Assembly (NCBI RefSeq): GCF_001643015.1 | Contig: NZ_CP015622.1 | Location: 1,067,358-1,131,357, forward strand | From: Corynebacterium crudilactis | GTDB taxonomy: Bacteria > Actinomycetota > Actinomycetes > Mycobacteriales > Mycobacteriaceae | Reading direction: 5' to 3' | DNA length: 64,000 nt | Shown here: positions 54,068 to 63,027 of the stretch, one piece after another | Numbering within the stretch: position 1 is the stretch's first letter | Layout: each line of letters begins with the position of its first letter | Translations under genes and position numbers: made by a program | The notes under the pieces: model-generated | The model's input: only the letters and a program-made list of their open reading frames with translations | Databases searched by the model: none | What the model was told of the DNA's origin: nothing

Positions 54068-54934
54068 GTGCTTTCCCACATCATTGATGTCCTAGCAGAC
54101 CCGATCGATGGCACCCCACTTGTAGGCGCCGATGATTTTTCAAGGCTGATGTCTGAATCTGGGCATTCCTACGATGTTGCTCGTCAAGGGTATGTCACCC
54201 TGGCTGGTGGCGCTGGACTGCGCTACTCCGGCGATGACGCACAGATGATCGCTGACCGAGAGACATTCCTAGCTGGTGGACATTTCGCCCCCTTCGTAGA
54301 AGCTGTCTCTGACCATGTTCACGATGTCGTTGAGCAATCAGATCTGAGCGATGAAGCACAGCCAGTTATCTGTGAAATCGGAGCGGGAACCGGCTATTAC
54401 TTGTCTCATACACTCGATTCTGTTGCAGAATCACGAGGCATTGGCATTGACGTATCTGTCCACGCAGCAAAGCACTTAGCAAAGTGCCACCCTCGTGTTG
54501 GTGCAGTAATCGCTGATGCGTGGGCGCGCCTACCTATTGTGGATAGCTCTGTGGACGCTATTACTGTCATTTTCGCACCACGCAATGCTGCAGAATTCGC
54601 ACGTATTTTGAAGCCAAAGGGTCAAGTGATCGTGCTGACAGCAGACACTGGACACCTAGCTGAACTGCGCGAGCCACTGGGCATCATTGATGTAGAATCC
54701 GGCAAAGTTGATCGAATGATCGAACAAGCTGCAGGTCATCTCAAACCAGTGGGAGAGAGTGATCTGGTGGAGTTTGAGATGGTTTTGGATCAACAGTCCA
54801 TTGCAACTCAGATTGGTATGAGTCCTTCTGCGCGCCACATTAAGCCTGAAGCTTTGGCAGAGCGCATCGCCGCTCTTCCAGAACAAATGAAGGTGACAGC
54901 CCGAGCAAAGATCACCAGGCTGGAACGCATCTAG
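54068..54934 (+). CDS. RlmA-like 23S rRNA (guanine-N1) methyltransferase without zinc ligands
   Basis: The 288-residue protein has the class I methyltransferase motif CEIGAGTGYYLSHTLD (about 102-117) and the IIAFAPRNAAEF-like string. It also has the GHSYDVARQGYVTL motif that is the hallmark of RlmA. In E. coli RlmA the N-terminal CPLC...C...H binds zinc; here the cysteines are replaced (ADPIDGTPL...SESGH), leaving only the histidine. The GTG start has AAGGAG ten bases upstream. Family members protect against macrolides or orthosomycins or modify G745/G748. Confidence 0.85.
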   Translation: MLSHIIDVLADPIDGTPLVGADDFSRLMSESGHSYDVARQGYVTLAGGAGLRYSGDDAQMIADRETFLAGGHFAPFVEAVSDHVHDVVEQSDLSDEAQPVICEIGAGTGYYLSHTLDSVAESRGIGIDVSVHAAKHLAKCHPRVGAVIADAWARLPIVDSSVDAITVIFAPRNAAEFARILKPKGQVIVLTADTGHLAELREPLGIIDVESGKVDRMIEQAAGHLKPVGESDLVEFEMVLDQQSIATQIGMSPSARHIKPEALAERIAALPEQMKVTARAKITRLERI

Positions 54935-54945
54935 TTTCTGTAGTT

Positions 54946-54999
54946 AAAACTAGTGTGCCCTGACCTCAGTAAAAGCTGAGGCCAGGGCATACTAGTTTT
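54946..54999. terminator. Long bidirectional terminator between the methyltransferase and GH32-like genes
   Basis: Arms of 24 bases (AAAACTAGTGTGCCCTGACC... and its mate at 54976-54999), with a few mismatches and a TAAAAG loop, are framed by A and T tracts on both sides. It directly abuts the stop codon of the GH32-like gene and lies 11 bases after the methyltransferase stop, so it can end both convergent transcripts. Confidence 0.9.
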
Positions 55000-55000
55000 T

Positions 55001-56488
55001 TTACCTTACTGGGCCTTCGTGAGGTTCGTCCTCATTGAACTCAGTGAGATCATCGATATCTAAGGCTACTGAACTGAAATCATCCGGAAAATGATTTTCC
55101 TGGCGGACAATGCTCGCGCCACCTGTTGTTGTGACCTCGAAGTTACTGAACGGGCCGTTGTTGAAATAGACCCGGCTGGCCATAGAGACGTAGCCGCCAT
55201 CAGCAAAGACCTCAACTGTTGAGCCATCAACGACAATGAAAAGTGAATCGGTGTCATCATCAGTCAAAGGCGCAATCGCATGAGGATCACCAGCATGGTT
55301 GGGGTTCATGGAACGATCAATAACTAGCTGATTGTGTCGGTGTGTGATGGTCGCAGCGATTTCTCCTGCTTGATCCTTCAAGGCTACTTCTACTGCACTA
55401 TTTGATGGGATCTCACACAGTCCGGTCCATCCTGCAGCAGCGTCTGATTCATGGATGGCATCCAACAGTCCTTCTGGTGGGGTTTGGAAGACAGTGCCAT
55501 CCTGCAGGGTCACGACGCGTGGGAAAGAAATCGCGTTGGCCCAGCCTTCCGCTGTCCAGCTGAGATGCTCAGTAGGAGAGTCGAGGCGACCCACACCATT
55601 CATAAGCCCGAAGATATGCGCGGAATCATAATCAATGGTTTCTTCCGCATAGTTGGTGTTGCGGGGGCGAGAGAAATCATGACCGAAGTCAATACGAGTA
55701 AATGGAGTTTTCACATCAAACTCATGACCATTGAGCTGCCCGACTAGGTATCCAGAGATATCAATGCCATCTTGTTCAATGGTGACAATAACGACATCGT
55801 AGATTTCATGGTCAACTTCATCGCGCAGACGAATCATACGAGGCGCAACGAGAACTTCATCTGCTTCTAATCCAGACAGGCTGTTGAATGTTAAAGGACC
55901 TTTGATGGACCACTCGCGGCCATCAGCGGAATCTAAGACCACAACAGTAGGTGCTTCCACAGAGCCCGTGACTGCGAGCATAAGCCAACCTGAGTGGCCT
56001 TCATCCCGGTTTCCTTGATTCTCCCAACCAGGAATGACACACGGGGAACGGAATTTAACGTAGCCGTCAGTATCTCCAACTACTTCACCAATGCGTGAGA
56101 TATCAGGATCTAATTCGAGCTCATCCTCATTGATCAACTCGATGGTTCCGCGAATGTTATTGATGTGCGCAAGCTGAATGGTGGATGTAGCTCCGACAAC
56201 GGAAGTGAAATAAAGATCCACACCGCCATTATTGGACACAACAGAACCTGCACGAACCTGGGTTTCATCGCCTTCAGGGGCTAGTACATCATCGCAAATA
56301 TCCCACACAAAAGGGGTACGCTCTGCGAATTGATGCGCCCAGCGTGGGCCATGATCCGGGGAAGGGCGATACTGGTGGAAGAAATGCCACGTCCCACTGT
56401 CCAGGAGGACTCCTGCGGGTGCAAACAAAACTCCATTTTCAGCGGTGATGTGTAGCTCTGGCCGATGATGCCCGGAAACGTTCGCCAT
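55001..56488 (-). CDS. GH32-fold protein with all catalytic acids replaced (probable pseudoenzyme)
   Basis: The 495-residue protein has a five-bladed beta-propeller-like region followed by a C-terminal beta-sandwich (about 380-470, with DSLFIVVDGSTVEVFADGG, a GH32 C-terminal signature). Spacing to GH32 enzymes is kept: FAPAGVLLDSGTWHFFHQY aligns with the WMNDPNG...YHLFYQ region, but the nucleophile D is A. FRSPCVIPG aligns with FRDPK, with the stabilising D now S. DEVLVAPRMI aligns with ECPDLF, with the acid/base E now V. Hydrolysis of fructosides is therefore unlikely. A sugar-binding or regulatory role is possible. It is separated from glgA by 140 bases on the same strand. Confidence 0.82.
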   Translation of the reverse strand: MANVSGHHRPELHITAENGVLFAPAGVLLDSGTWHFFHQYRPSPDHGPRWAHQFAERTPFVWDICDDVLAPEGDETQVRAGSVVSNNGGVDLYFTSVVGATSTIQLAHINNIRGTIELINEDELELDPDISRIGEVVGDTDGYVKFRSPCVIPGWENQGNRDEGHSGWLMLAVTGSVEAPTVVVLDSADGREWSIKGPLTFNSLSGLEADEVLVAPRMIRLRDEVDHEIYDVVIVTIEQDGIDISGYLVGQLNGHEFDVKTPFTRIDFGHDFSRPRNTNYAEETIDYDSAHIFGLMNGVGRLDSPTEHLSWTAEGWANAISFPRVVTLQDGTVFQTPPEGLLDAIHESDAAAGWTGLCEIPSNSAVEVALKDQAGEIAATITHRHNQLVIDRSMNPNHAGDPHAIAPLTDDDTDSLFIVVDGSTVEVFADGGYVSMASRVYFNNGPFSNFEVTTTGGASIVRQENHFPDDFSSVALDIDDLTEFNEDEPHEGPVR

Positions 56489-56599
56489 CTCTATTATGTC
56501 CTGCCTTCATTCAAACGTTGGTGTCTTTGATTCAGGGTAGCGATTCCACCGCGTACAGGTGAGTAACCCCAGGTGAAGGCAGGTTAACCCCGATAAGAA

Positions 56600-56624
56600 A
56601 AGCCGGGGTGATGTTCCCCGGCTT
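56600..56624 (-). terminator. Terminator downstream of glgA
   Basis: On the minus strand AAGCCGGGG and CCCCGGCTT form perfect 9-base arms with a 7-base loop, followed by TTCTTAT. It lies just six bases after the glgA stop. Confidence 0.85.
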
Positions 56625-56629
56625 AGTTA

Positions 56630-57802
56630 CTACATCAAGGATTTATACACATCAACGGTCTGCTGAGCGATGGTTGCCCAGGAGAAATCATTGATTGCGC
56701 GGTTTCGTCCAGCGAGACCAAATTTAGCTGCAGCTTGACGGTCTGCGACCATCTTATTCACTGCTTCTGCGATATCACGCTCGAAGGTTTCCACATCATT
56801 TTCGTCGTAGTGCACCAGGGCACCTGTGGAGCCATCGACAACAACCTCAGGGATGCCTCCGACATCAGAAGCAACCACAGCCGTATTACATGCCATAGCT
56901 TCCAAGTTCACGATGCCCAAAGGCTCATAAATAGATGGGCAGACGAAGGTATCAGCAGCAGTCAGGATCTCTTGAATCTTGTCTTTGCCAAGCATGTCCT
57001 GCACCCAGAAGATGCCTTCGCGTTTTGCTTGCAATTCCTCGACGAGAGCCGTGGTACGAGTTGCAATTTCTGGAGTATCTGGCGCGCCGGCACAGAGTAC
57101 AAGCTGCACGTCCTCGTCGAAAAGCGCTGCTGCCTTGATGAGGTGCTCGACGCCTTTTTGGCGGGTGATGCGTCCGACGAACGCAACAATAGGCCGTGCC
57201 GGATCAACGCCGAGCTTGCGCAGGACTGAATCTTCCGCATCATCGAAAGTTGGGCGAGGCTGCCAGAGCTCGGTATCGATACCATTGAGCACCACACGAA
57301 CATTATCTGGCTCGATGCGTGGATATGCCGCGAGGATGGAATCTTTCATCCGCGCCGACACAGCGATGACTGCATCTGCGTTTTCCATGGCATTTTTTTC
57401 AGACCAAGAAGAGACATCATAACCGCCGCTCAGCTGTTCGCGCTTCCAAGGGCGATCAGGCTCTAAAGAGTGCGCTGTAGCGATATGCGGGATGCCGTGA
57501 AGCTTGCCCGCAAGATGCCCACCCAGACCGGCGTACCAGGTGTGGGAATGCACGACATCCACGTTATTAGCAGCCTCAGCCATGCGAAGCCCAGTGGATA
57601 GTGTCTTAATCGCAGGATTTGCGTTTTCCAAGGCAGGATCGATGCCGTGAACAAAAACGCCTTCCATATCTCGAGGTGCACCCATGCAGTGGACATCTAC
57701 TTCAGTGATATCGCGCATGAAACGGGTGAGTTCGGTGACGTGAACTCCGGCGCCACCGTAAACCTCTGGCGGATACTCTCTTGTCATCATTCCAACTCTC
57801 AT
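56630..57802 (-). CDS. glgA: Glycogen synthase GlgA (GT4, Actinobacteria type)
   Basis: The 390-residue GT4 enzyme has the N-terminal glucan-binding motif YPPEVYGGAGVHVTEL (about residues 10-25) and FVGRITRQKGVEHLIKAA (about 209-226). It also has the nucleotide-sugar site CPSIYEPLGIVNLEAMAC (about 293-310) with the E-x7-E pattern. It uses nucleotide-glucose to extend alpha-1,4-glucan and, in mycobacterial relatives, maltose 1-phosphate. It is divergent from glgC, 140 bases apart. Confidence 0.93.
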   Translation of the reverse strand: MRVGMMTREYPPEVYGGAGVHVTELTRFMRDITEVDVHCMGAPRDMEGVFVHGIDPALENANPAIKTLSTGLRMAEAANNVDVVHSHTWYAGLGGHLAGKLHGIPHIATAHSLEPDRPWKREQLSGGYDVSSWSEKNAMENADAVIAVSARMKDSILAAYPRIEPDNVRVVLNGIDTELWQPRPTFDDAEDSVLRKLGVDPARPIVAFVGRITRQKGVEHLIKAAALFDEDVQLVLCAGAPDTPEIATRTTALVEELQAKREGIFWVQDMLGKDKIQEILTAADTFVCPSIYEPLGIVNLEAMACNTAVVASDVGGIPEVVVDGSTGALVHYDENDVETFERDIAEAVNKMVADRQAAAKFGLAGRNRAINDFSWATIAQQTVDVYKSLM

Positions 57803-57942
57803 AATTCAAAAGATTAGCCATCTAAAAACAGTTGTGCAGCGATACTGAAGTGGGGGCAACAAAAGGGGCTATTAAAAGGCCTAGGACAAGGGCTTGGACA
57901 ATTTGTTACCTTGCTTTCATGCGGGAGAGTAATTTTGCCTTT

Positions 57943-59172
57943 ATGGTTGAGGGTGTGAAGGGTAGACCAAATGTTTTAGCAATCGTTCTCGCAGGTGGCG
58001 AGGGCAAACGACTTTTTCCGTTGACGGAGGACCGAGCTAAGCCTGCGGTGCCGTTCGGCGGAACTTACAGATTGATCGACTTTGTTTTGTCGAACCTGGT
58101 GAATGCCGGATTCCTCAAGATCGCTGTGTTGACGCAGTACAAGTCGCATTCATTGGATAAACATATTTCGCTGTCGTGGAATGTGTCTGGTCCAACAGGG
58201 CAGTACATTGCTTCCGTTCCTGCGCAGCAGCGCTTGGGCAAGCGGTGGTTTACTGGTTCTGCGGATGCAATTTTGCAGTCACTCAACCTGATCTCTGATG
58301 AGAAGCCGGATTATGTCATCGTCTTCGGCGCGGACCACGTGTACCGCATGGATCCGAGCCAGATGCTGGATGCGCACATTGCATCCGGTCGCTCTGTGTC
58401 CGTGGCAGGTATTCGCGTTCCACGCGTGGAAGCAACTGCGTTTGGTTGCATCCAGTCTGATGATCAGGGCAACATCACTGAGTTCTTAGAAAAGCCAGCG
58501 GATCCTCCGTCCACTCCGGATGATCCAGACGTAACCTTTGCATCAATGGGTAACTATATTTTCACCACTGAAGCGCTCATCAAGGCGCTGAAGGATGATG
58601 AAAATGATGAAAATAGCGACCATGACATGGGCGGAGATATTATTCCATACTTTGTCTCCCGCAAGGATGCGCATGTTTATGATTTCTCCGGAAACATCGT
58701 CCCTGGTGCTACAGACCGTGACAAGGGCTACTGGCGTGACGTCGGTACCATCGATGCGTTCTACGAGTGCCACATGGATCTGATTTCTGTGCATCCGATT
58801 TTTAACCTGTACAACGCGGAATGGCCAATTCACACTACTTCTGAGGGCAACTTGCCACCAGCAAAGTTTGTTCGTGGTGGCATTGCGCAGTCTTCCATGG
58901 TGTCTTCCGGCTCCATTATTTCTGCAGGTACTGTCCGCAACTCTGTGCTTTCTAACGATGTCATCGTGGAAGAGGGGGCAACGGTTGAAGGTGCAGTGCT
59001 GATGCCAGGTGTACGTATCGGTAAGGGCGCTGTGGTCAGGCATGCAATCTTGGACAAGAACGTTATTGTCCGTGATGGTGAGCTTATCGGTGTCGATCCA
59101 GAGCGCGATGCTCAGCGCTTTAAGGTAAGCGCTGGCGGCGTGGTTACCGTAGGTAAAAACAAAGTAGTTTAG
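57943..59172 (+). CDS. glgC: Glucose-1-phosphate adenylyltransferase GlgC
   Basis: The enzyme makes ADP-glucose from glucose 1-phosphate and ATP for glycogen. Motifs: [25 protein letters not shown] (about 12-36), [14 protein letters not shown] (about 120-133), and a C-terminal left-handed beta-helix with [15 protein letters not shown]. Several in-frame starts exist. ATG 57943 gives 409 residues, with GTG 57955 as an alternative and 57832 too long. Pairs with the divergent glgA. Confidence 0.93.
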   Translation: MVEGVKGRPNVLAIVLAGGEGKRLFPLTEDRAKPAVPFGGTYRLIDFVLSNLVNAGFLKIAVLTQYKSHSLDKHISLSWNVSGPTGQYIASVPAQQRLGKRWFTGSADAILQSLNLISDEKPDYVIVFGADHVYRMDPSQMLDAHIASGRSVSVAGIRVPRVEATAFGCIQSDDQGNITEFLEKPADPPSTPDDPDVTFASMGNYIFTTEALIKALKDDENDENSDHDMGGDIIPYFVSRKDAHVYDFSGNIVPGATDRDKGYWRDVGTIDAFYECHMDLISVHPIFNLYNAEWPIHTTSEGNLPPAKFVRGGIAQSSMVSSGSIISAGTVRNSVLSNDVIVEEGATVEGAVLMPGVRIGKGAVVRHAILDKNVIVRDGELIGVDPERDAQRFKVSAGGVVTVGKNKVV

Positions 59173-59193
59173 CGGAGCTGAGTTACAAATAAG

Positions 59194-59224
59194 AAAGGGA
59201 CCTTAAAAGGTCCCTTTTTTCTCT
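59194..59224 (+). terminator. Terminator after glgC
   Basis: AAAGGGACCTT pairs with AAGGTCCCTTT around AA and is followed by TTTCTCTTTT. It lies about 20 bases after the glgC stop. Confidence 0.85.
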
Positions 59225-59238
59225 TTTCGACGCCAACC

Positions 59239-59883
59239 TTAGGCTATTTTTGTCACCAAGGTGAGGCCAGCACCAAGAGGTAAACGCGCAATGTGTGCGC
59301 CTTCGATGGAACGAATGTATTCGTCAGCTTCACGTGCTGCAGCGGTGTCGCGGTCTTTGCGAGTTAGATCGGCGATGGTGCCGTCTAAAAGCGCATCGGC
59401 GAGCACCAGCGTGCCGCCAGGTCGCAGGAGAGGCCAAGCGGCGTCGACAAGTGCCTTCAGATCCATGGGGGAGACCTGGCCGAAGACGAGCTGATAGCTG
59501 TCATTAGCTAGCCTGCTCATGACATCGAGTGGGCGAGACAGCAAGAAACGAACGCGACTAGGGGAATATCCAGCCTCGCGGAAAAGCGCCTTCGCTTGGC
59601 GTTGATGCTCGGATTCTGGATCAATGCACGTTAGCGTAGTGTCATCGTTTAGCCCGCGCAGAATGTAAAGACCGACCAACCCGGCTGCGGGTGTAATGAC
59701 AATAGCGCCGGTTGATCCTGCGCTGTTTGTGGTTGTGGCCAGGGTTGTTAGAAGCTGGCCAGTCATCTCATCCGGGGCGGGGAGGCTGAATTCTGCGGCG
59801 TCTTCACGAGCGCGCGCTATAGTTGCGTCGGTTTCAGTAGTGGACTCGACATAGGTGCGAAGATACTCGAAGGCGTTACTCAC
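59239..59883 (-). CDS. SAM-dependent O-methyltransferase
   Basis: The 214-residue protein shows the class I methyltransferase start GAIVITPAAGLVGLYILRGL (about 60-78), the acidic residue in LTCIDPESEHQRQAKALF (about 84-101) and FLVFGQVSPMDLK (about 132-144). It belongs to the O-methyltransferase family 3 (Rv1220c-like, beside sigE in mycobacteria). It starts with GTG 59883, divergent from sigE, 133 bases apart. The substrate is unknown. Confidence 0.87.
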   Translation of the reverse strand: MSNAFEYLRTYVESTTETDATIARAREDAAEFSLPAPDEMTGQLLTTLATTTNSAGSTGAIVITPAAGLVGLYILRGLNDDTTLTCIDPESEHQRQAKALFREAGYSPSRVRFLLSRPLDVMSRLANDSYQLVFGQVSPMDLKALVDAAWPLLRPGGTLVLADALLDGTIADLTRKDRDTAAAREADEYIRSIEGAHIARLPLGAGLTLVTKIA

Positions 59884-60016
59884 GCGTTACAGTTTAGGGC
59901 CAGCTGGCTTAATGTGAAGTACCTACACGCAATAAGTGTGAATGAATTCGCAATTCCCAGAAGATGCACAGCATGTAATCTAGCTTTCCCAAGTTCAGTG
60001 GGGCAAAATAAGTTAT

Positions 60017-60658
60017 ATGAAAAAGCAGTCCCGAGATAACGCACCCGCCGTAATCGACACCTTTCAAGCAGAACATGCTGAAGAACTCACGGGCACCGCA
60101 GCATTTGATGCTGGCCAAGCTGAAATGCCAACGTGGGGTGAACTTGTAGCAGAACATGCAGACAGTGTTTACCGCCTTGCGTATCGCCTTTCCGGAAACC
60201 AGCACGATGCAGAAGACCTCACTCAAGAGACATTTATGCGTGTCTTCCGCTCCCTGAAGAATTATCAACCAGGAACCTTTGAAGGTTGGCTGCACCGCAT
60301 CACCACGAACCTTTTCCTTGATTTAGTTCGCCACCGCGGAAAAATTCGCATGGAGGCGCTACCGGAGGATTATGAGCGTGTTCCAGGAAATGATGTCACC
60401 CCAGAGGAGGCATACACCGAGGCCAATCTTGATCCAGCACTTCAAGCTGCATTGGATGAATTGAGTCCAGATTTCCGTGTGGCAGTTATTCTTTGTGATG
60501 TTGTAGGTATGAGCTACGACGAAATCGCAGAGACTCTAGGAGTGAAGATGGGCACGGTTCGTTCCCGTATCCACCGTGGTCGTAGTCAGCTGCGCGCAAG
60601 CCTTGAAGCTGCTGCAATGACCAGCGAGGAAGTTTCTTTGCTCGTTCCAACCCATTAG
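60017..60658 (+). CDS. sigE: ECF sigma factor SigE
   Basis: The 213-residue sigma factor has region 2 ([32 protein letters not shown], about 45-76) and region 4 ([28 protein letters not shown], about 160-190), with an acidic N-terminal tail. It directs transcription of surface- and envelope-stress genes in C. glutamicum and mycobacteria. The anti-sigma gene follows. No strong ribosome site precedes ATG 60017. Confidence 0.93.
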   Translation: MKKQSRDNAPAVIDTFQAEHAEELTGTAAFDAGQAEMPTWGELVAEHADSVYRLAYRLSGNQHDAEDLTQETFMRVFRSLKNYQPGTFEGWLHRITTNLFLDLVRHRGKIRMEALPEDYERVPGNDVTPEEAYTEANLDPALQAALDELSPDFRVAVILCDVVGMSYDEIAETLGVKMGTVRSRIHRGRSQLRASLEAAAMTSEEVSLLVPTH

Positions 60659-60756
60659 TGTTGGTGTGTTTTCTGACACGGTGACTAGTTGTCTGATGTC
60701 ATTGTTGCAGTTCAATTTAGTGTTTTCGCAAACTTCATGGGATTTAAGGCGGTCTG

Positions 60757-60782
60757 GGAACTTATTGCAGGCGACATCCGTT
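60757..60782 (+). promoter_or_regulatory. Candidate ECF (SigE/SigH-type) promoter upstream of the anti-sigma gene
   Basis: GGAAC at 60757-60761 is followed after exactly 18 bases by GTT at 60780-60782. This fits the GGAAC-N18-GTT pattern of SigE/SigH-type promoters in Actinobacteria. It lies about 70 bases before the anti-sigma start, so SigE may activate its own inhibitor. Confidence 0.5.
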
Positions 60783-60853
60783 TTGAGTAGTAGGTATCTT
60801 GGATAACAGTTATCTACATCCTTAAAGTCGAGACACAGGAGGTTACCGGAACT

Positions 60854-61372
60854 ATGTTCAATTCCGACACCACCGCGAATCTCCAGGCAAGAAGTCGAGA
60901 TCGTGCAGGATCTAAAGCAAAGCGCAGCAAGCCGATTTTTGATTCAGTAGCTCGGGATGTTTTGGAGGCACGGGTAAAGCTTCAGCAAAAGTCCCAGGCT
61001 AAAACTGCGAAAATTAAAAATAAGGCTAAAGAGTTTTCCTCTGTAGACCATCTGTCTGTAGATGCTGCAGCTATGTTTGTGGACAATGAGCTATCCCGTG
61101 GTGCAATGCACCGTGCCCGGTTGCACATTATTCATTGTGCTGAATGCCGGGATGAGATTAATCGTCAACGTGAAACGGTTAATTATCTCCGTAAGGAATG
61201 TACGAATAAAGAAGTTTCTGCACCGATGGATCTCAAAGCCAGGTTGGCAAGTTTAGCCACTGAGTGCGTCCCAGGTCCAGGAGCTGAAGACTTAGCAATG
61301 CAACGCCCAGAGTCTTTTGTGGCTAAAGTTGAATCCGTGGTGCGAGCGGTTCGCAAGAACCAAGGCCGCTAA
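60854..61372 (+). CDS. cseE: Anti-sigma-E factor CseE (zinc-associated)
   Basis: The 172-residue protein has a ZAS-type HxxxCxxC motif in HIIHCAECRDEI (about residues 91-102). It has a basic N-terminal tail and no membrane helix, so it is soluble. In the family the motif binds zinc and, in the reduced form, holds the sigma factor inactive. The ATG has GGAGG upstream. It lies 195 bases after sigE, a larger gap than in an ordinary operon. Confidence 0.87.
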   Translation: MFNSDTTANLQARSRDRAGSKAKRSKPIFDSVARDVLEARVKLQQKSQAKTAKIKNKAKEFSSVDHLSVDAAAMFVDNELSRGAMHRARLHIIHCAECRDEINRQRETVNYLRKECTNKEVSAPMDLKARLASLATECVPGPGAEDLAMQRPESFVAKVESVVRAVRKNQGR

Positions 61373-61414
61373 GAGTTTTATTCGTTTTTCCTACATTATC
61401 GAAAGACCGGTTTA

Positions 61415-61861
61415 ATGTTTTCTAGCGTGGGTTGGGGAGAGATCCTCCTTTTAGTCATTGTGGGCCTTGTCGTTATTGGCCCAGAACGGTTACCTCGTTT
61501 GATTCAAGATGCTCGCGCAGCGCTATTTGCGGCCCGTACGGCTATAGATAATGCAAAACAAACGTTAGATAATGATTTCGGCTCGGAATTCGATGAGATC
61601 CGCAAGCCACTTTCTCAGGTAGCTCAATACAGCCGCCTGAGTCCTAAGACTGCGTTGACCAAAGCACTCTTTGATAATGATTCTGCGTTCCTCGATGATT
61701 TTGATCCGAAGAAGATCATGGCAGAAGGCACTGAGGGTGAAGCTCAGCGTAAAAATCAGGCACCTGAAAACAACGCCAATGTGGTGGAGCGTCCAAAGCA
61801 AAACGATCCAAAAGACGGCCCGAATTACTCAGGCGGTGTCTCTTGGACCGATATTATTTAA
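61415..61861 (+). CDS. tatB: Sec-independent protein translocase TatB
   Basis: The 148-residue protein has the TatA/B N-terminus ([29 protein letters not shown], a single membrane helix with the conserved VGPERLP-like stretch). An amphipathic helix ([19 protein letters not shown]) and an acidic, Asn-rich tail follow. It is the TatB type by its longer C-terminal part and position in the sigE-cseE-tatB-mrp order. Confidence 0.92.
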   Translation: MFSSVGWGEILLLVIVGLVVIGPERLPRLIQDARAALFAARTAIDNAKQTLDNDFGSEFDEIRKPLSQVAQYSRLSPKTALTKALFDNDSAFLDDFDPKKIMAEGTEGEAQRKNQAPENNANVVERPKQNDPKDGPNYSGGVSWTDII

Positions 61862-61867
61862 GAGCTT

Positions 61868-62992
61868 TTATTTAACGCCAAGCCCTAGTGTTTTACCGAC
61901 GATTGATACCTTGCGCTTAGCAAGGTGATCAGCGATTTCATTGATTGCTGCAGCAGTCGGGGAGTTAGGCTCAGATACTGCAATTGGGTTGCCGAGGTCT
62001 CCACCAATGCGCAGGTTTGGATCTAGTGGCACAGAGCCAATAACCTTGACTTCTTCACCAGTAACAGCAGTCAGACGGTCAGCGATCTTTTGTCCACCGC
62101 CAGAGCCGAAGACATCCATGGTAGATCCATCCGGAAGAACCATGGCTGACATGTTCTCAATGACGCCGGCTACCTTTTGGTTAGTCTGCACGGAAATGGT
62201 TCCGGCACGTTCTGCAACCTCGGCAGCAGCAGCCTGTGGGGTAGTGACAATCAGCAACTCAGCATTAGGGATGAGCTGGGCAACTGTGATCGCAATATCG
62301 CCAGTTCCTGGAGGAAGATCCAGCAGCAAGATATCTAGGTTGCCCCAGAAAACATCAGTGAGGAACTGTTGAATAGCACGGTGCAGCATTGGTCCACGCC
62401 AGACAACTGGAGCATTGCCCTCGGTGAAGTGAGCGATGGAAATCATCTTCACACCATGTGCTTGTGGAGGCATGATCATGTCATCAACCTGGTGTGGTCG
62501 CTGATCAGAACCCAGCATGCCAGGCACGGAGTGTCCGTAAATATCAGCGTCCAAAATGCCCACAGACAAGCCACGCTTAGCCAGTGCAGCAGCAAGGTTC
62601 ACAGTCATAGACGATTTGCCCACGCCGCCCTTGCCGGAAGCAACCGCATAAACCCGGGTTGTGGAACCTGGCTGAGCAAAAGGAATGACTGGCTCTGAGG
62701 TGTCGCCACGAAGGGAAACGCGCAGTGCGCGGCGCTGTTCATCGCTCATCACATCGGTGGAGACATGGACGTTGCCAACGCCTTCAATATCCTTGATGGC
62801 TGCTTCAGTGTTGGTGACGATGGTGGTTTTCATCGGGCAAGCCGCGATCGTCAGGTAGATCTCCACCTGAACATCAGCGCCGTCAATGGTCACAGATTTG
62901 ACCATGCCGAGCTCTGTGATGGGCTTACCGATCTCTGGATCCTCTACGCGGGATAGCGCGCTGCGGACAGCGGATTCGGTTACTTGAGACAT
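61868..62992 (-). CDS. mrp: Mrp/ApbC-type iron-sulfur cluster carrier ATPase (lacks CxxC)
   Basis: The 374-residue protein has an N-terminal DUF59/MIP18 domain (about 1-95, with EDPEIGKPITELGMV) and a ParA/MinD-like ATPase with GKGGVGKSSMTVNLAAALA (about 119-137). In most Mrp/ApbC proteins the loop after IENMS carries the CxxC of the cluster. Here the stretch is IENMSAMVLPDGSTMDVFG without cysteine, so metal handling may differ. The chosen ATG at 62992 is preceded by AGGTG. Confidence 0.92.
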   Translation of the reverse strand: MSQVTESAVRSALSRVEDPEIGKPITELGMVKSVTIDGADVQVEIYLTIAACPMKTTIVTNTEAAIKDIEGVGNVHVSTDVMSDEQRRALRVSLRGDTSEPVIPFAQPGSTTRVYAVASGKGGVGKSSMTVNLAAALAKRGLSVGILDADIYGHSVPGMLGSDQRPHQVDDMIMPPQAHGVKMISIAHFTEGNAPVVWRGPMLHRAIQQFLTDVFWGNLDILLLDLPPGTGDIAITVAQLIPNAELLIVTTPQAAAAEVAERAGTISVQTNQKVAGVIENMSAMVLPDGSTMDVFGSGGGQKIADRLTAVTGEEVKVIGSVPLDPNLRIGGDLGNPIAVSEPNSPTAAAINEIADHLAKRKVSIVGKTLGLGVK

Positions 62993-63027
62993 CACCTAAA
63001 GATAATAGTCCCAAGATATGCGAGTCC

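Noticed and set aside
57832..57942. Longer glgC form beginning at 57832
   Set aside because: The extra residues run through the divergent promoter and do not match GlgC N-termini.
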